Origin: Ignavibacteria bacterium
Lineage (GTDB): Bacteria > Bacteroidota > Ignavibacteria > Kapaibacteriales > Kapaibacteriaceae
NCBI GenBank assembly: GCA_016707005.1
Contig: JADJIQ010000002.1
Span: 620,001-684,000, forward strand
Length of the DNA: 64,000 bases
Direction of reading: 5' to 3'
The translations under genes and the position numbers were made by a program. The notes beneath the pieces are model-generated. The model saw only the letters and a program-made list of their open reading frames with translations, made no database searches and was not told where the DNA came from. This document shows, in pieces, positions 52,914 to 62,074 of the stretch. Each line of letters begins with the position of its first letter. Within the stretch, counting starts at the first letter, position 1.

Positions 52914-53880
52914 CGTGGTCCTCGTAATGCTTGCCTCGCTTGCTGGGGCTGCCGGGATTGTGTGGACTCTCCAACGCCCACTACCTATCAACGGAGAGCG
53001 TGTTGTCCATATTGCCCGGAGAACAACCATCGCCGGAGCGATCGACAGCATAGATGCGCAATGTACGCTTCCAACACCTGCCCTCGTGCGTATGACGGCA
53101 CGGTTGATGGCTAGGATCACCCAACGCCCGGTGCATCATGGCTGGTACAGATTCACGTCTTCTGATTCGCAATGGGATGTTGTTACGGCTCTCCTGAGCG
53201 GCAGACGAAGACCTGCAATACGTGTGACCATACCGGAGGGTCTAACGTATCGAGAGATCGCGAGCATTCTGCAACGGAAGGCAGAAATAGATTCATCGGC
53301 ATTTGTTTCCTGGTGCGAGCAGGACTCTGTAGTGGCAAAGTACACCGACGATGCACCGTCGATGGAGGGATATTTGATGCCCGACACCTATGATGTTCTG
53401 TGGCGCGATGACGCAAGTGCAATCGGTGAGCGTCTTGCAGAGCGTGCTCGTTCGATCTGGAATGAGTTGAACGTACGAACATCACGAAAGGAGGGTCTCA
53501 CACTTGCCTCCATCGTGCAAGCGGAAGCCGCCAATGTTGCCGAGATGCCTGCAATAGCCGGAGTGTATTCGAACCGATTGAAACGAGGGATGAGACTCGA
53601 GGCAGACCCAACAGTACAATACGGCATTGGCGTCAAACGACGCGTTCTCTACCGCGACCTCGATGACTCACACGCGTACAACACATACCTCCATACCGGT
53701 CTACCGCCGGGCCCGATAGGCAATCCCGGTGCTGATGCGATCAAGGCTGCACTGCACCCCGCCGAGCATCAGTTCTTGTACTTTGTTGCGCGCGGAGACA
53801 GCACGGGCCTGCATCGCTTTGCCCGAACAGGTGCTGAACACATGGAAAACGTTCGGCTCTACCGAATTGCTCGACGTTAA
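52879..53880 (+). CDS. mltG: Endolytic transglycosylase MltG (YceG-like)
   Basis: MltG cleaves nascent peptidoglycan strands at the inner membrane and helps to set glycan length. The 333-residue protein has one N-terminal membrane anchor (RRIVVLVMLASLAGAAGIVW, residues 11-30), a LysM-like middle region (PEGLTYREIASILQRKA) and the YceG catalytic domain: EGYLMPDTYDV, LASIVQAEAANVAEMP with probable catalytic Glu216, VYSNRLKRGMRLEADPTVQYG, YNTYLHTGLPPGPIGNPG and FLYFVARGDSTGLHRFA. It ends 4 nt inside the opposing gldM-like gene. Confidence 0.95.
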   Translation: MSVPKKRPLRRIVVLVMLASLAGAAGIVWTLQRPLPINGERVVHIARRTTIAGAIDSIDAQCTLPTPALVRMTARLMARITQRPVHHGWYRFTSSDSQWDVVTALLSGRRRPAIRVTIPEGLTYREIASILQRKAEIDSSAFVSWCEQDSVVAKYTDDAPSMEGYLMPDTYDVLWRDDASAIGERLAERARSIWNELNVRTSRKEGLTLASIVQAEAANVAEMPAIAGVYSNRLKRGMRLEADPTVQYGIGVKRRVLYRDLDDSHAYNTYLHTGLPPGPIGNPGADAIKAALHPAEHQFLYFVARGDSTGLHRFARTGAEHMENVRLYRIARR

Positions 53881-55361
53881 TCCTCAACCCAAACAGGACT
53901 GAATCGCCCCTTATCATCCGTTGCTTGAATGCGGAAGGTGAAGGGGCGTTGTGGGTCGCGGATGGTGATCTCAAACACCTCCAACCACGAGGTTGTTGGC
54001 TGCTGTGCGTCAGCAGCCCTTAGGTATCCGGAGAGCTTCCGTGGCTCTTGGGCATTCCCATCCACTACTCTCAGAGTTGGTCGGTTCACGCTTCGATCGT
54101 TTGAGAAGAACTGCACAACCACGGTCTTCTTGCGTTGGTCGGCATCACGCTTCACATCGCGGATGACAGGTGCCGGATAACTCCGCACCTGGATCTGTTG
54201 GGTAGGACCTTCACGGTTGCCATCCACGAAGCGTTCGAATGTGAGCGTGCGACCGGTGTCTCGGTGCTGCGGTCGGATCCGTAGTGTTCCTTCATTCGTG
54301 GACGCGATCTCTCGATCTCCATCGCGGACCACGGCTCGCGCGTTCTCCACTGCCGGTAGACGTGGGTCAACGACGTAGTCCACATTCGGGAACATCACAT
54401 CCGGCACATCAACCACCGCAAGGGGTTGAGCACTGACAACGAATGTTGTTGTACGAGTTTGACCATCTCTGCGCTGTGCGCTTACTTCAATTGTGACCGA
54501 TCCGCTGCGAGGGGCACGCCCCTTCACAATGATCGTCCGTTGATCTGTGTATCGCTGAACCTCACCGATGTTCTCTCCGATCACTCGGATGCGAGGCATG
54601 CCAACGAGATCTCTGGCAGGATCGGCTCCCCCAACGCTGATGCGATTGGTCCACTCACGCGATGAGATGGTATTGATCCTGTCTCGTGCAGGATCGATCC
54701 AAAACTCACCCATTGCGACAAGCCCTCCACTACGATCCGATGTGTCTCGGACGATAACGGTGTCTCTCCCTCCTGGCAAGGTGATGAAGGTAGACGGGGA
54801 CTCCTTGTCTACGATCGTGGAGAGAATGAACTGTGTGGATCCGGTCATGCGGAGTCCGGCAGGCAGGTCATCGGTGTCGGTCCCATTGGCTCCGGGCGAT
54901 CCTACCGGGGCCCCACTGCCAAGGATGGTAACACGGAACGTTCGGGTCATGGCATTTGTAAAGTCCGGATGCCAGCGAAAGACAACGGCATTACGCTGCG
55001 GTTGATGGTCGAGCGCGAACATCGAGGTTGAGGATTCACCCGACTCAATAGTAAGGACCTGTCCGGTCTCAACCTCTTCAATGCGTGCGCTCACACGCAT
55101 ATCGGCAACCGTTCCTGAGTAACGGATCACATTGAATGAATCAAGTGTTTCGATCCGCGCACCACCTGTGCTATCGCGTGTGAGTTCACACAGAAGCCGC
55201 ATACGGTCCGGCGTGAACTCCAAGCGGGCATGTGCAAGGGCAGCGACATCATTCTTCGTTTCTGTCTGGTCCCCTTTGTCCGGCATGAGCAGGACAAGAG
55301 CCACGAGATAGAGAACGAAATAGATCTCAACTCGCCTACGTCGACGATGACGGTCGTTCAT
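53877..55361 (-). CDS. gldM: GldM-like periplasmic T9SS motor component
   Basis: The 494-residue protein has a short, very Arg-rich cytoplasmic start (MNDRHRRRRR), one transmembrane helix (VEIYFVLYLVALVLLM, ~11-26) and a large periplasmic region of beta-rich domains with no enzymatic motif. The membrane segment resembles GldM (RQKMINLMYLVFIAMLAM in Flavobacterium, from memory): an Arg just before the helix and L-Y-L-V in its core. The gene directly upstream encodes a GldL-like protein, overlapping by 26 nt, which is the arrangement of gldL-gldM in T9SS loci. In that system GldL and GldM form a proton-driven inner-membrane motor. The periplasmic part is too divergent to confirm by eye, so the symbol is tentative. 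Confidence 0.6.
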   Translation of the reverse strand: MNDRHRRRRRVEIYFVLYLVALVLLMPDKGDQTETKNDVAALAHARLEFTPDRMRLLCELTRDSTGGARIETLDSFNVIRYSGTVADMRVSARIEEVETGQVLTIESGESSTSMFALDHQPQRNAVVFRWHPDFTNAMTRTFRVTILGSGAPVGSPGANGTDTDDLPAGLRMTGSTQFILSTIVDKESPSTFITLPGGRDTVIVRDTSDRSGGLVAMGEFWIDPARDRINTISSREWTNRISVGGADPARDLVGMPRIRVIGENIGEVQRYTDQRTIIVKGRAPRSGSVTIEVSAQRRDGQTRTTTFVVSAQPLAVVDVPDVMFPNVDYVVDPRLPAVENARAVVRDGDREIASTNEGTLRIRPQHRDTGRTLTFERFVDGNREGPTQQIQVRSYPAPVIRDVKRDADQRKKTVVVQFFSNDRSVNRPTLRVVDGNAQEPRKLSGYLRAADAQQPTTSWLEVFEITIRDPQRPFTFRIQATDDKGRFSPVWVED

Positions 55362-56217
55362 CGCGATCCAATATGTGGCGAGAGAGTATACGTTCGATCT
55401 CTGTGCGTACGAGCCGTTCCACTTCCTGACGTTCCACGGACTTCAGGCGCTCTCCTAGGACATCTACGCCTTCCGTGAATCGCTCCAGCGACACGGTAGT
55501 GGACCTCATGGCATTCATCAGATCAGGATTTGGGGCAACTGCACTGACTGCGGCCTCTACGCCATCGCGCATTTGCACGATCATGGTGTCCTGGCGCTCA
55601 ACGAGGTCATTGAGCGTCCCTGCGATGGTTTCAAGTTGAACGGCCATTGCCGCATAGTCTCGGCCGATCTCACCTAGTTCTCGAAGGAGTTCTTCTGCTG
55701 CTGCTGACTGACCGTTGTTGGATGAGGTCTGCTCGATCTCTTCCGGCGGCGTAAAGAACATAACCACAAAGAGTAGCATCAGCAGGAGTGCCTCGAGGAT
55801 CACGCCAGCAACCACAAGCCCCGGGGTTTCAATGACACGCGTCCTATTGAGGCCCACAGCCACGAGCAGAAGGGCTGCTCCGAAGTACACAAAGGCATTG
55901 ATCGCCGAATAAAAGAACCTGTTGATCACCTCCTGCATCCAAAGGGATGTTCCGGACCATATACCAAGTGGGTGGAGAACCACAACGTCCCGCTTGGTCA
56001 TTCGTATGAGCTCGCGCTCAGTTGCGCAGATCCGCCACATGGTCGTCAGAACCACCAGCGAGCTTACTTGCCGCTCAAAGCGGAGTTCACGATAGATGTC
56101 ACGCAGGAGCGCACGTCCGTGTACACTCGAGAGCGTCTCAATGGTTGTCATGCTTTTGGAACGTTCATAGCGGTCAATTGTCAATGATACGGAATATGGA
56201 AGTGTCTTTGCAGTCAT
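55336..56217 (-). CDS. gldL: GldL-like inner-membrane T9SS motor component
   Basis: The first visible membrane helix (NAFVYFGAALLLVAVGL) and second (GLVVAGVILEALLLMLLF) are followed by FFTPPEE and a long coiled-coil region (~residues 150-290). This is the GldL plan, including a Glu buried in helix 2 at the place of the GldL proton-pathway Glu (VTEALIF in Flavobacterium, from memory). The open frame begins at 56217, giving 293 residues, but GldL homology starts only near residue 94. An internal ATG at 55938 would give 200 residues, close to usual GldL length. The extra N-terminal segment is Arg-rich and unrecognised, so the start is uncertain. It sits upstream of, and overlaps, the gldM-like gene. 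Confidence 0.6.
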   Translation of the reverse strand: MTAKTLPYSVSLTIDRYERSKSMTTIETLSSVHGRALLRDIYRELRFERQVSSLVVLTTMWRICATERELIRMTKRDVVVLHPLGIWSGTSLWMQEVINRFFYSAINAFVYFGAALLLVAVGLNRTRVIETPGLVVAGVILEALLLMLLFVVMFFTPPEEIEQTSSNNGQSAAAEELLRELGEIGRDYAAMAVQLETIAGTLNDLVERQDTMIVQMRDGVEAAVSAVAPNPDLMNAMRSTTVSLERFTEGVDVLGERLKSVERQEVERLVRTEIERILSRHILDRDERPSSST

Positions 56218-56265
56218 CCAGTTCTGCCGTATTCTCGTCCCTCCGTTTCTCCACCTGGAGCTCCC

Positions 56266-59200
56266 ATGCGCGTTCGCTGTCGTCTTCCTCTCTTCATTGC
56301 GGTCTTCATCGCCTCGGTTATGGCTCTCTCAGCCAGCATCGCGCCTTCCCAACGTTCTGCTCCAAACATTCCTCCTGCATTTGAGAGGAACGTTGGTCAG
56401 GTGCAGTTCGACGGAGGTGGCAGTGCCGCTTATGTTGATGCGGTGATCCGTATGAACGGAGCTATGGCCTACGTCCATGGCGGTGGGCTCCACATCATGC
56501 AGACAGCAGTGACCAAGGATCCGGCCTCTCCAAAGCATGAACCGGAGTTCGACATCAACACCTATCGTGTAGACATGCAGCTTATCGCTAGCAATCCAGC
56601 TCCACGACTCGAGTTCCAACAAAAAACAGACGGTATTGTCCGCTACATCCTTCCCGGCACCGGGGCTACTGGTTTGATCTCAGAACGGTTCACTGCCCTC
56701 CTGTATCACGACGTTTGGCCGGGGATCGACCTGCGGATGTACGTTACCGACCTCGGTGTGAAATACGACTTCATTGTCCATCCAGGCGCTGATGCTCGGC
56801 AGATTGCATTCCGATATGTAGGTGGCTCTGGACCATATCTGTCGGACAAAGGTGATATCTCCGTCACAACTCCACTCGGAATGATCGGCGAGAATGCTCC
56901 TGTGGTATTCGAGAAGGGGCTCGATGGATCACGTGGGAATACCGTCCAGGCCAAATTCGCGGTTGATGGGCATTCAGTTCGATTCGAGATCGGCGAATAT
57001 GACAGATCCCGCGAGCTCGTGGTAGATCCACAGCGGGTTTGGGGAACCTACTACGGTTGGAATCAGAACATTGAAACACCACGGATCACGGCGGATCCGT
57101 TTGGCAACGTGTTCATTTGCGGAACCACTACGGCGACGAACATGCCGAATGTTGCCGGAGTACTTCAACGTCGATACAAGGCCGGCTTTGACGGCTTCGT
57201 GGCCAAGTTCACCGAGCTAGGCAAATTTGTCTGGCATACCTATTACGGTGGATCCAACAATGACCGACTACGCGATGTAACCACTGACGCCAAGGGGAAT
57301 GTGTGGACCTGCGGTCAGACGAATTCGCCTGATCTGCCGAATCTCCAGATGGGAAGCGGACCGTACGGCGATTGGGATTCAGTCCAGGCAGCAGAAGCCA
57401 TTGTGCTCAAGCTTCTTCCGAACGGCTCATGGGGAGACAGCTGGCAGGTATATGGTCGCGAAAGCGATGTTGCTACAGGGATCGCCGTCAGTGCCGATCG
57501 CGTTGCGATCGTTGGTTATACCCGCAGTCCTAGACTCGGGAATCTCTTCGGTGATGCCGGATATGTGAAGAATCCAACGAACAACTCGAATAACACGGAC
57601 ATGTTCGTCAGTGTTGTCAAGCCAAAGACGCTCAATCCGGACCAATGGAATAATCACTACCTCATTTTCTATGGAGGTGGTGGCGAAGATTTTGGTGACA
57701 AGATCGGATTCGATCCGACAGGGAACATCATCTTTGGTGGAATAACGTATTCGGCTGACTTCCCTGTCACAGACGCGACCACATACAAGAACTATGAAGA
57801 CATCGCTGTTGTCAAATTCGGTCCAACGCCGGCTCGACAATGGGCAACGATGTTCGGCACTGTCAGCTACGATCAGTTCGGAGACCTCGCTGTTGACGGT
57901 ACAGGTGCTGCAACGGTTGTAGGTATTGTTCAAGCTGCTGGTTTTCCTACAATCAATCCGCTTCAAGCAACCATGAGAGGACTGTCAGACGGGTTCATCC
58001 GCAAGATCCTCAGCAATGGAACAACACAGTTTTCAACCTATTATGGTGGGGATTCTCTAGATGCTCTCTATGGTGTTGCCGTAGACAAAAGCAACAATGT
58101 TTGGATCGCTGGATTCACGAATCGATCAACCACGATTCCTATTTCTCCGGACGCCTTCCAGCCTACACCAAACGGCAATTATGGATATGACGGGTACTTT
58201 GCTCAGCTAGATCCAACCGGACAGACCGTCTTGTACGGCACATATTATGGTGCGCCGCCGCAGACTCCCCTTCCAACGATAAGCATGGGCGGTCCACCGC
58301 CACCGCCAAACTCTGATTTTGGCATGGATATCCTAAACGACATCTTCTGCGAAGGCAATGCCTACGTAAGTATGATGGGTTCTGTGAATTCCTACAGGAT
58401 GGATACCACAGCAGGTGCCTATCAAGATTCTTCCAAGCTCGACAAAGACACACTCCGCGCGAACGGGTTTGTTTCCTACTTCAGCAACTGTCCGGATTCC
58501 ATTGTTACGATCGTGGCAAATGGACCAGAGACGCTGTGTGATGTTGAGACTCGTCAGCTTGTTGCTCCTAATGGTTTCAATAAGTATCTCTGGTCTAACG
58601 GAGTCACCACTCGCACAATTGTTGTCAGCGATTCCGGCACGTATTCAGTTGTCTGTACTACACTGGACGGATGCCGATATCGAGACACGATCATTATCAG
58701 ACGCAATCCAAAGCCCGTAGTGAATGCAGGGGGCGATGTGGTCTCGTGTCTCAACATCCCGGTGACACTCACAGCAACTCCGTCCGTTGGAACGCCACCG
58801 TATCGATATAAATGGAATCGCGTGGAACCCGGTCCGGAGTTCATCGACAGCGATACACTCCAGTCACCATCGGTCAGTCCTGGCACTACATCTCGTTACG
58901 AAGTAACGGTAACAGATGCAGCCGGCTGCATCGGCAAGGACACTGTTCTGGTTTCGATCATGGCACCGAAGCCGAACACCTCACCGGCGCTTGTTGACTT
59001 CGGCACGCTCGATGCGTGCGCAACTGCGGCAGAACAAGAGATCATCATCGCCAATCCGATGGACTATGATATCCGTATCAGTACGTTCACACCGGACAAC
59101 GCAAATGTCAGCTTGGTTACCTCACTTGTGCCCCCAATTCAAATCCCTGCAGGTGAACTCACACGTCTCCGTGTGCGTATCGCACCAACGGCAGCGGGTA

Positions 59201-61215
59201 CGATCAACGGAACCTTCACACTCTCCGGTACGCCGTGTGCGTGGAGCGTTTCGTTCCCCTACAAAGCAGTCAAGCAACAGCTCACAGCCACGGTCATCCC
59301 GGGCACGATCAGCTTTGGTGCCGGCGTGATCTGTCAGCAAACGTCAAAGACCGATTCTACAACCATCCGCAATGGCGGTCAAGAAGTACTGGTTCTTCAG
59401 GCGGGCATCGTTAGTGCACCGTTTGTTCTTGTGTCTCCGACAACATCCGTGAGCATCAACCCCGGCGAAGAGAGAAAGGTTGTCTTCCAGTACTCACCGT
59501 CCGGCGCAGGCACATTCACAACAGTAGCCAAGTTCCCATTCACGTCAGGCTCATGCTCTGATACGCTGAGAGTGAACCTCAACGCGATCACATCTGAGGT
59601 GACGGTAACGGCAACTCCGTCATCGATCGATATGGGAACACTCTCCGGCTGTGAGATCGAGCGCGATACCACGATCACGATCAACAACACATCAAGCGTG
59701 GGCGTCACCGTTTCACTGCCTTCGACTGCAGAGGTGATCTTCTCGCCTGCCGGACCACTCACCATTGCAGCACGATCAACGCAGAATGTGCGCGTCACGA
59801 TCAGACCAGCCGCCACAGGAGCGTTTTCACAGACGGCTACGCTCGTTGCAGAACCGTGCACAGTGAGCTTGCCGGTAACGTTCACAGCACAGAAGAACGG
59901 CATTGCCTTTACAACACCGGCTTCGGTGGACTTCGGTGAGTTCTCGGCATGTGAGGCCTCGGCATCAACCACACGGACCACACAAGTCACATTCGACGGA
60001 ACGGGTTCTGCAACGGTGGCAAGTGTCACTACCGGTTCTACGTTAACAACTACCTTGGCTGTCGGCCAAGGGCTCACTCCGGGACAGCCGGTCTCATTTA
60101 ATGTTGTGTGGACTCCGATCGCAGAAGGCCCACTCGTGGATTCCATCGTGGTGATCTTTGAACCATGCAGCGAGCGCCGCGTGATCCGCGTCAACGGTTC
60201 GCGTACTCGAGCAGAGCTCACTTCCGACAATACCAATGTTGCACTTGGATCCATTGCAGGTACAACAACAGGCACGGTTACGTTCACGAATTCCGGCACG
60301 GACACACTCCGTGTTGGCGTCACGTCTCGCTCAGCGAACACATTCATCGTCGCCACGCGGCCGGCAAATCTGACGGACATACTTCCCGGCGGAAGGATCG
60401 AAGTGGACTACCGCGTGAACTGTGCCGGACGAGCTTCGTTCGTGGATTCGATCGAAGCTGCAGTTCTTTCACCGTGTTCATCAAGTGCCTTTACAACCTT
60501 CACTGGTACGTGTACAACAAGCACTGTTGCTGCTCAAAGCCATATCGTGATCGATACGGCTGCAGTGAAGATCGGTGATCGCTTCTCGGTCCCGATCAGG
60601 ATCGCCACATCGCAAGGTCTCAACGCGAACAACCTCCGGGCATGGACCGCCAACGTTACCTACAACCCAATGGTCGTTGTTGGTGCCGGTGGTTCCACTC
60701 CGGATTGTTTCGTCAACGGACAGTTCACACCGTGCACGATCGCTATCAACGGCACTCGTGGCACAGACACGGTGGGACAGATCGGCGAGCTCACATTCAC
60801 GGCTGTTCTTGGCACAACAGACATGACCATGCTAACACTGTCGAATTTTGTGTGGACGGCAGACACCACGGCAGACATCACAACGACGGACGGCAAGGTG
60901 GTCATTACCGACATCTGCCGAGAAGGCGGTGACCGCTACCTCGCACCGAAACTCGAAGGGTTCTCCATCACGGTCTTCCCAACCCCTGCCTCAACGGATC
61001 TGACGATCCTCGTCAAGGGGGCAGGCACCGCACCTATTCCTTGGTCTCTTGCCAACTACATCGGTGTTGAGGTTCTCAATGGAACCATTACACCGGACGC
61101 TTCCGGCACCGGACAGGCCGTAGTTGATGTGCGCTCGTTAGGCGCAGGTCTGTACCTCCTCACCACAGATGCACGCGGTACCACGTACCGGAACACCGTG
61201 CTCATTCAACGATGA
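56266..61215 (+). CDS. Large multidomain T9SS cargo protein (DUF7948, SBBP, PKD-like, cohesin-like)
   Basis: The 1649-residue product starts at an ATG preceded by GGAG. Approximate domains: signal peptide 1-25; DUF7948 30-250 (FERNVGQVQFDG, DVWPGIDLRMYV, VKYDFIVHPGADARQI); SBBP propeller 265-690; gliding-type Ig and PKD segments 745-905 (YLWSNGVTTRTIVVSDSGTYS, YRYKWNRVEPG); five choice-of-anchor-D-type repeats 908-1418 (VDFGTLDACA, IDMGTLSGCE, VDFGEFSACE); a cohesin-like domain ~1425-1552 (GDRFSVPIRIATSQGL, AWTANVTYNPMVVV, GQIGELTFTAVLG); and a T9SS type A sorting domain ~1564-1649 (ITVFPTPASTDLTILVKG, GAGLYLLTTD). It is divergent from gldLM and overlaps or nearly abuts the downstream barrel gene. 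Probable cell-surface protein. Confidence 0.85.
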   Translation: MRVRCRLPLFIAVFIASVMALSASIAPSQRSAPNIPPAFERNVGQVQFDGGGSAAYVDAVIRMNGAMAYVHGGGLHIMQTAVTKDPASPKHEPEFDINTYRVDMQLIASNPAPRLEFQQKTDGIVRYILPGTGATGLISERFTALLYHDVWPGIDLRMYVTDLGVKYDFIVHPGADARQIAFRYVGGSGPYLSDKGDISVTTPLGMIGENAPVVFEKGLDGSRGNTVQAKFAVDGHSVRFEIGEYDRSRELVVDPQRVWGTYYGWNQNIETPRITADPFGNVFICGTTTATNMPNVAGVLQRRYKAGFDGFVAKFTELGKFVWHTYYGGSNNDRLRDVTTDAKGNVWTCGQTNSPDLPNLQMGSGPYGDWDSVQAAEAIVLKLLPNGSWGDSWQVYGRESDVATGIAVSADRVAIVGYTRSPRLGNLFGDAGYVKNPTNNSNNTDMFVSVVKPKTLNPDQWNNHYLIFYGGGGEDFGDKIGFDPTGNIIFGGITYSADFPVTDATTYKNYEDIAVVKFGPTPARQWATMFGTVSYDQFGDLAVDGTGAATVVGIVQAAGFPTINPLQATMRGLSDGFIRKILSNGTTQFSTYYGGDSLDALYGVAVDKSNNVWIAGFTNRSTTIPISPDAFQPTPNGNYGYDGYFAQLDPTGQTVLYGTYYGAPPQTPLPTISMGGPPPPPNSDFGMDILNDIFCEGNAYVSMMGSVNSYRMDTTAGAYQDSSKLDKDTLRANGFVSYFSNCPDSIVTIVANGPETLCDVETRQLVAPNGFNKYLWSNGVTTRTIVVSDSGTYSVVCTTLDGCRYRDTIIIRRNPKPVVNAGGDVVSCLNIPVTLTATPSVGTPPYRYKWNRVEPGPEFIDSDTLQSPSVSPGTTSRYEVTVTDAAGCIGKDTVLVSIMAPKPNTSPALVDFGTLDACATAAEQEIIIANPMDYDIRISTFTPDNANVSLVTSLVPPIQIPAGELTRLRVRIAPTAAGTINGTFTLSGTPCAWSVSFPYKAVKQQLTATVIPGTISFGAGVICQQTSKTDSTTIRNGGQEVLVLQAGIVSAPFVLVSPTTSVSINPGEERKVVFQYSPSGAGTFTTVAKFPFTSGSCSDTLRVNLNAITSEVTVTATPSSIDMGTLSGCEIERDTTITINNTSSVGVTVSLPSTAEVIFSPAGPLTIAARSTQNVRVTIRPAATGAFSQTATLVAEPCTVSLPVTFTAQKNGIAFTTPASVDFGEFSACEASASTTRTTQVTFDGTGSATVASVTTGSTLTTTLAVGQGLTPGQPVSFNVVWTPIAEGPLVDSIVVIFEPCSERRVIRVNGSRTRAELTSDNTNVALGSIAGTTTGTVTFTNSGTDTLRVGVTSRSANTFIVATRPANLTDILPGGRIEVDYRVNCAGRASFVDSIEAAVLSPCSSSAFTTFTGTCTTSTVAAQSHIVIDTAAVKIGDRFSVPIRIATSQGLNANNLRAWTANVTYNPMVVVGAGGSTPDCFVNGQFTPCTIAINGTRGTDTVGQIGELTFTAVLGTTDMTMLTLSNFVWTADTTADITTTDGKVVITDICREGGDRYLAPKLEGFSITVFPTPASTDLTILVKGAGTAPIPWSLANYIGVEVLNGTITPDASGTGQAVVDVRSLGAGLYLLTTDARGTTYRNTVLIQR

Positions 61216-61229
61216 TCAAGGAAACCTCA

Positions 61230-62063
61230 ATGATGCTTCGCAATTGCTCTATCATCGCACTCTTTCTGATCCTCCCTGCGGGTAGCGCCTTTTCCCAAGA
61301 GGCCATCTCGCAGGAGGCGCCACCACCACCGGCTGCGCCGCCACCCGAGACTGTTACTCGCTCGTTTTCATACGGTGTGACCGGAGCATACGGGATCATG
61401 CTCAACGGCGCACAAGAGTTCTCCTTGCCAACGGTTCCAACATGTTGTCCGGGGTACTCATCAACTACCGGTGGCGGTTTCATCGGTGGAGCAGAGTTCG
61501 ATCTGCCCCTTTCATCGAACCTTGACCTCGTTGGGCGTCTCGTCTACCAAACATCGTCGGCTACATTCACTACAGATGAACCAACCACTGTCCGTATCGA
61601 CAACCAGCCAGTGGAGACCGCATTCCGCCACACGCTTACAACGTCGACGTCATTCTTGATGCTCGAGCCGATGCTCGATTATCGATTTGGTGAAAGGGGC
61701 TTATCGATCTTTGGTGGTGTCCGTCTCGGAACCGCGATGTCGGGCACATACGACGAACAAGAAGCATTTGCTGATCCCTCGCTCCCTTACGACTATCCGG
61801 ATGGAACAGCTGTGCGAAATGCTAGTTCGGGCGACATTCCCAACATGAGCGGATTCCAAATGGGACTTGTCTTCGGTGCCAGGTACCGTCTGCCGATGAA
61901 TTCCGACGGGACCCTTTCGCTCGTTCCTGAGGTGAGTTTCTCCCCGATGTTCACTAATGTGGTAACTGATGCTTCGTGGACCATCTCTCCGATCCGCATC
62001 GGATTGTCGATTCTTATCGATGTAATGAAGGTTCAACGCGAGGCGACCCCCCTGAAACCGTAA
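61230..62063 (+). CDS. Predicted outer-membrane beta-barrel protein
   Basis: I chose the ATG at 61230 because AAGGAA lies 7 nt upstream; another ATG at 61212 overlaps the upstream stop (ATGA). The 277-residue protein has a signal peptide (cleavage near SAFSQ), a Pro-rich linker (EAPPPPAAPPPET) and amphipathic strands such as SFSYGVTGAYGIML, LVGRLVYQTSSATF, LEPMLDYRFGERGLSIFGGVRLG and FQMGLVFGARYRL, ending in IRIGLSILIDVMKV. This is typical of OmpA/PorT-like eight-stranded barrels. Its stop codon TAA is the first part of the putative prfC promoter element. Confidence 0.7.
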   Translation: MMLRNCSIIALFLILPAGSAFSQEAISQEAPPPPAAPPPETVTRSFSYGVTGAYGIMLNGAQEFSLPTVPTCCPGYSSTTGGGFIGGAEFDLPLSSNLDLVGRLVYQTSSATFTTDEPTTVRIDNQPVETAFRHTLTTSTSFLMLEPMLDYRFGERGLSIFGGVRLGTAMSGTYDEQEAFADPSLPYDYPDGTAVRNASSGDIPNMSGFQMGLVFGARYRLPMNSDGTLSLVPEVSFSPMFTNVVTDASWTISPIRIGLSILIDVMKVQREATPLKP

Positions 62064-62068
62064 CTTTG
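62061..62068 (+). promoter_or_regulatory. Putative prfC -7 element (TAACTTTG)
   Basis: TAACTTTG exactly matches TAnnTTTG, begins with the stop codon of the upstream barrel gene and ends 6 nt before the prfC ATG at 62075. No Shine-Dalgarno motif is present between them, consistent with a leaderless or near-leaderless transcript. Confidence 0.4.
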
Positions 62069-62074
62069 CTGGAT

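Noticed and set aside
59397..60380. A 327-codon antisense frame within the 1649-residue cargo gene
   Set aside because: The plus-strand frame has clear repeated anchor-D domains; the antisense protein is a low-complexity Val/Thr/Ser mirror.
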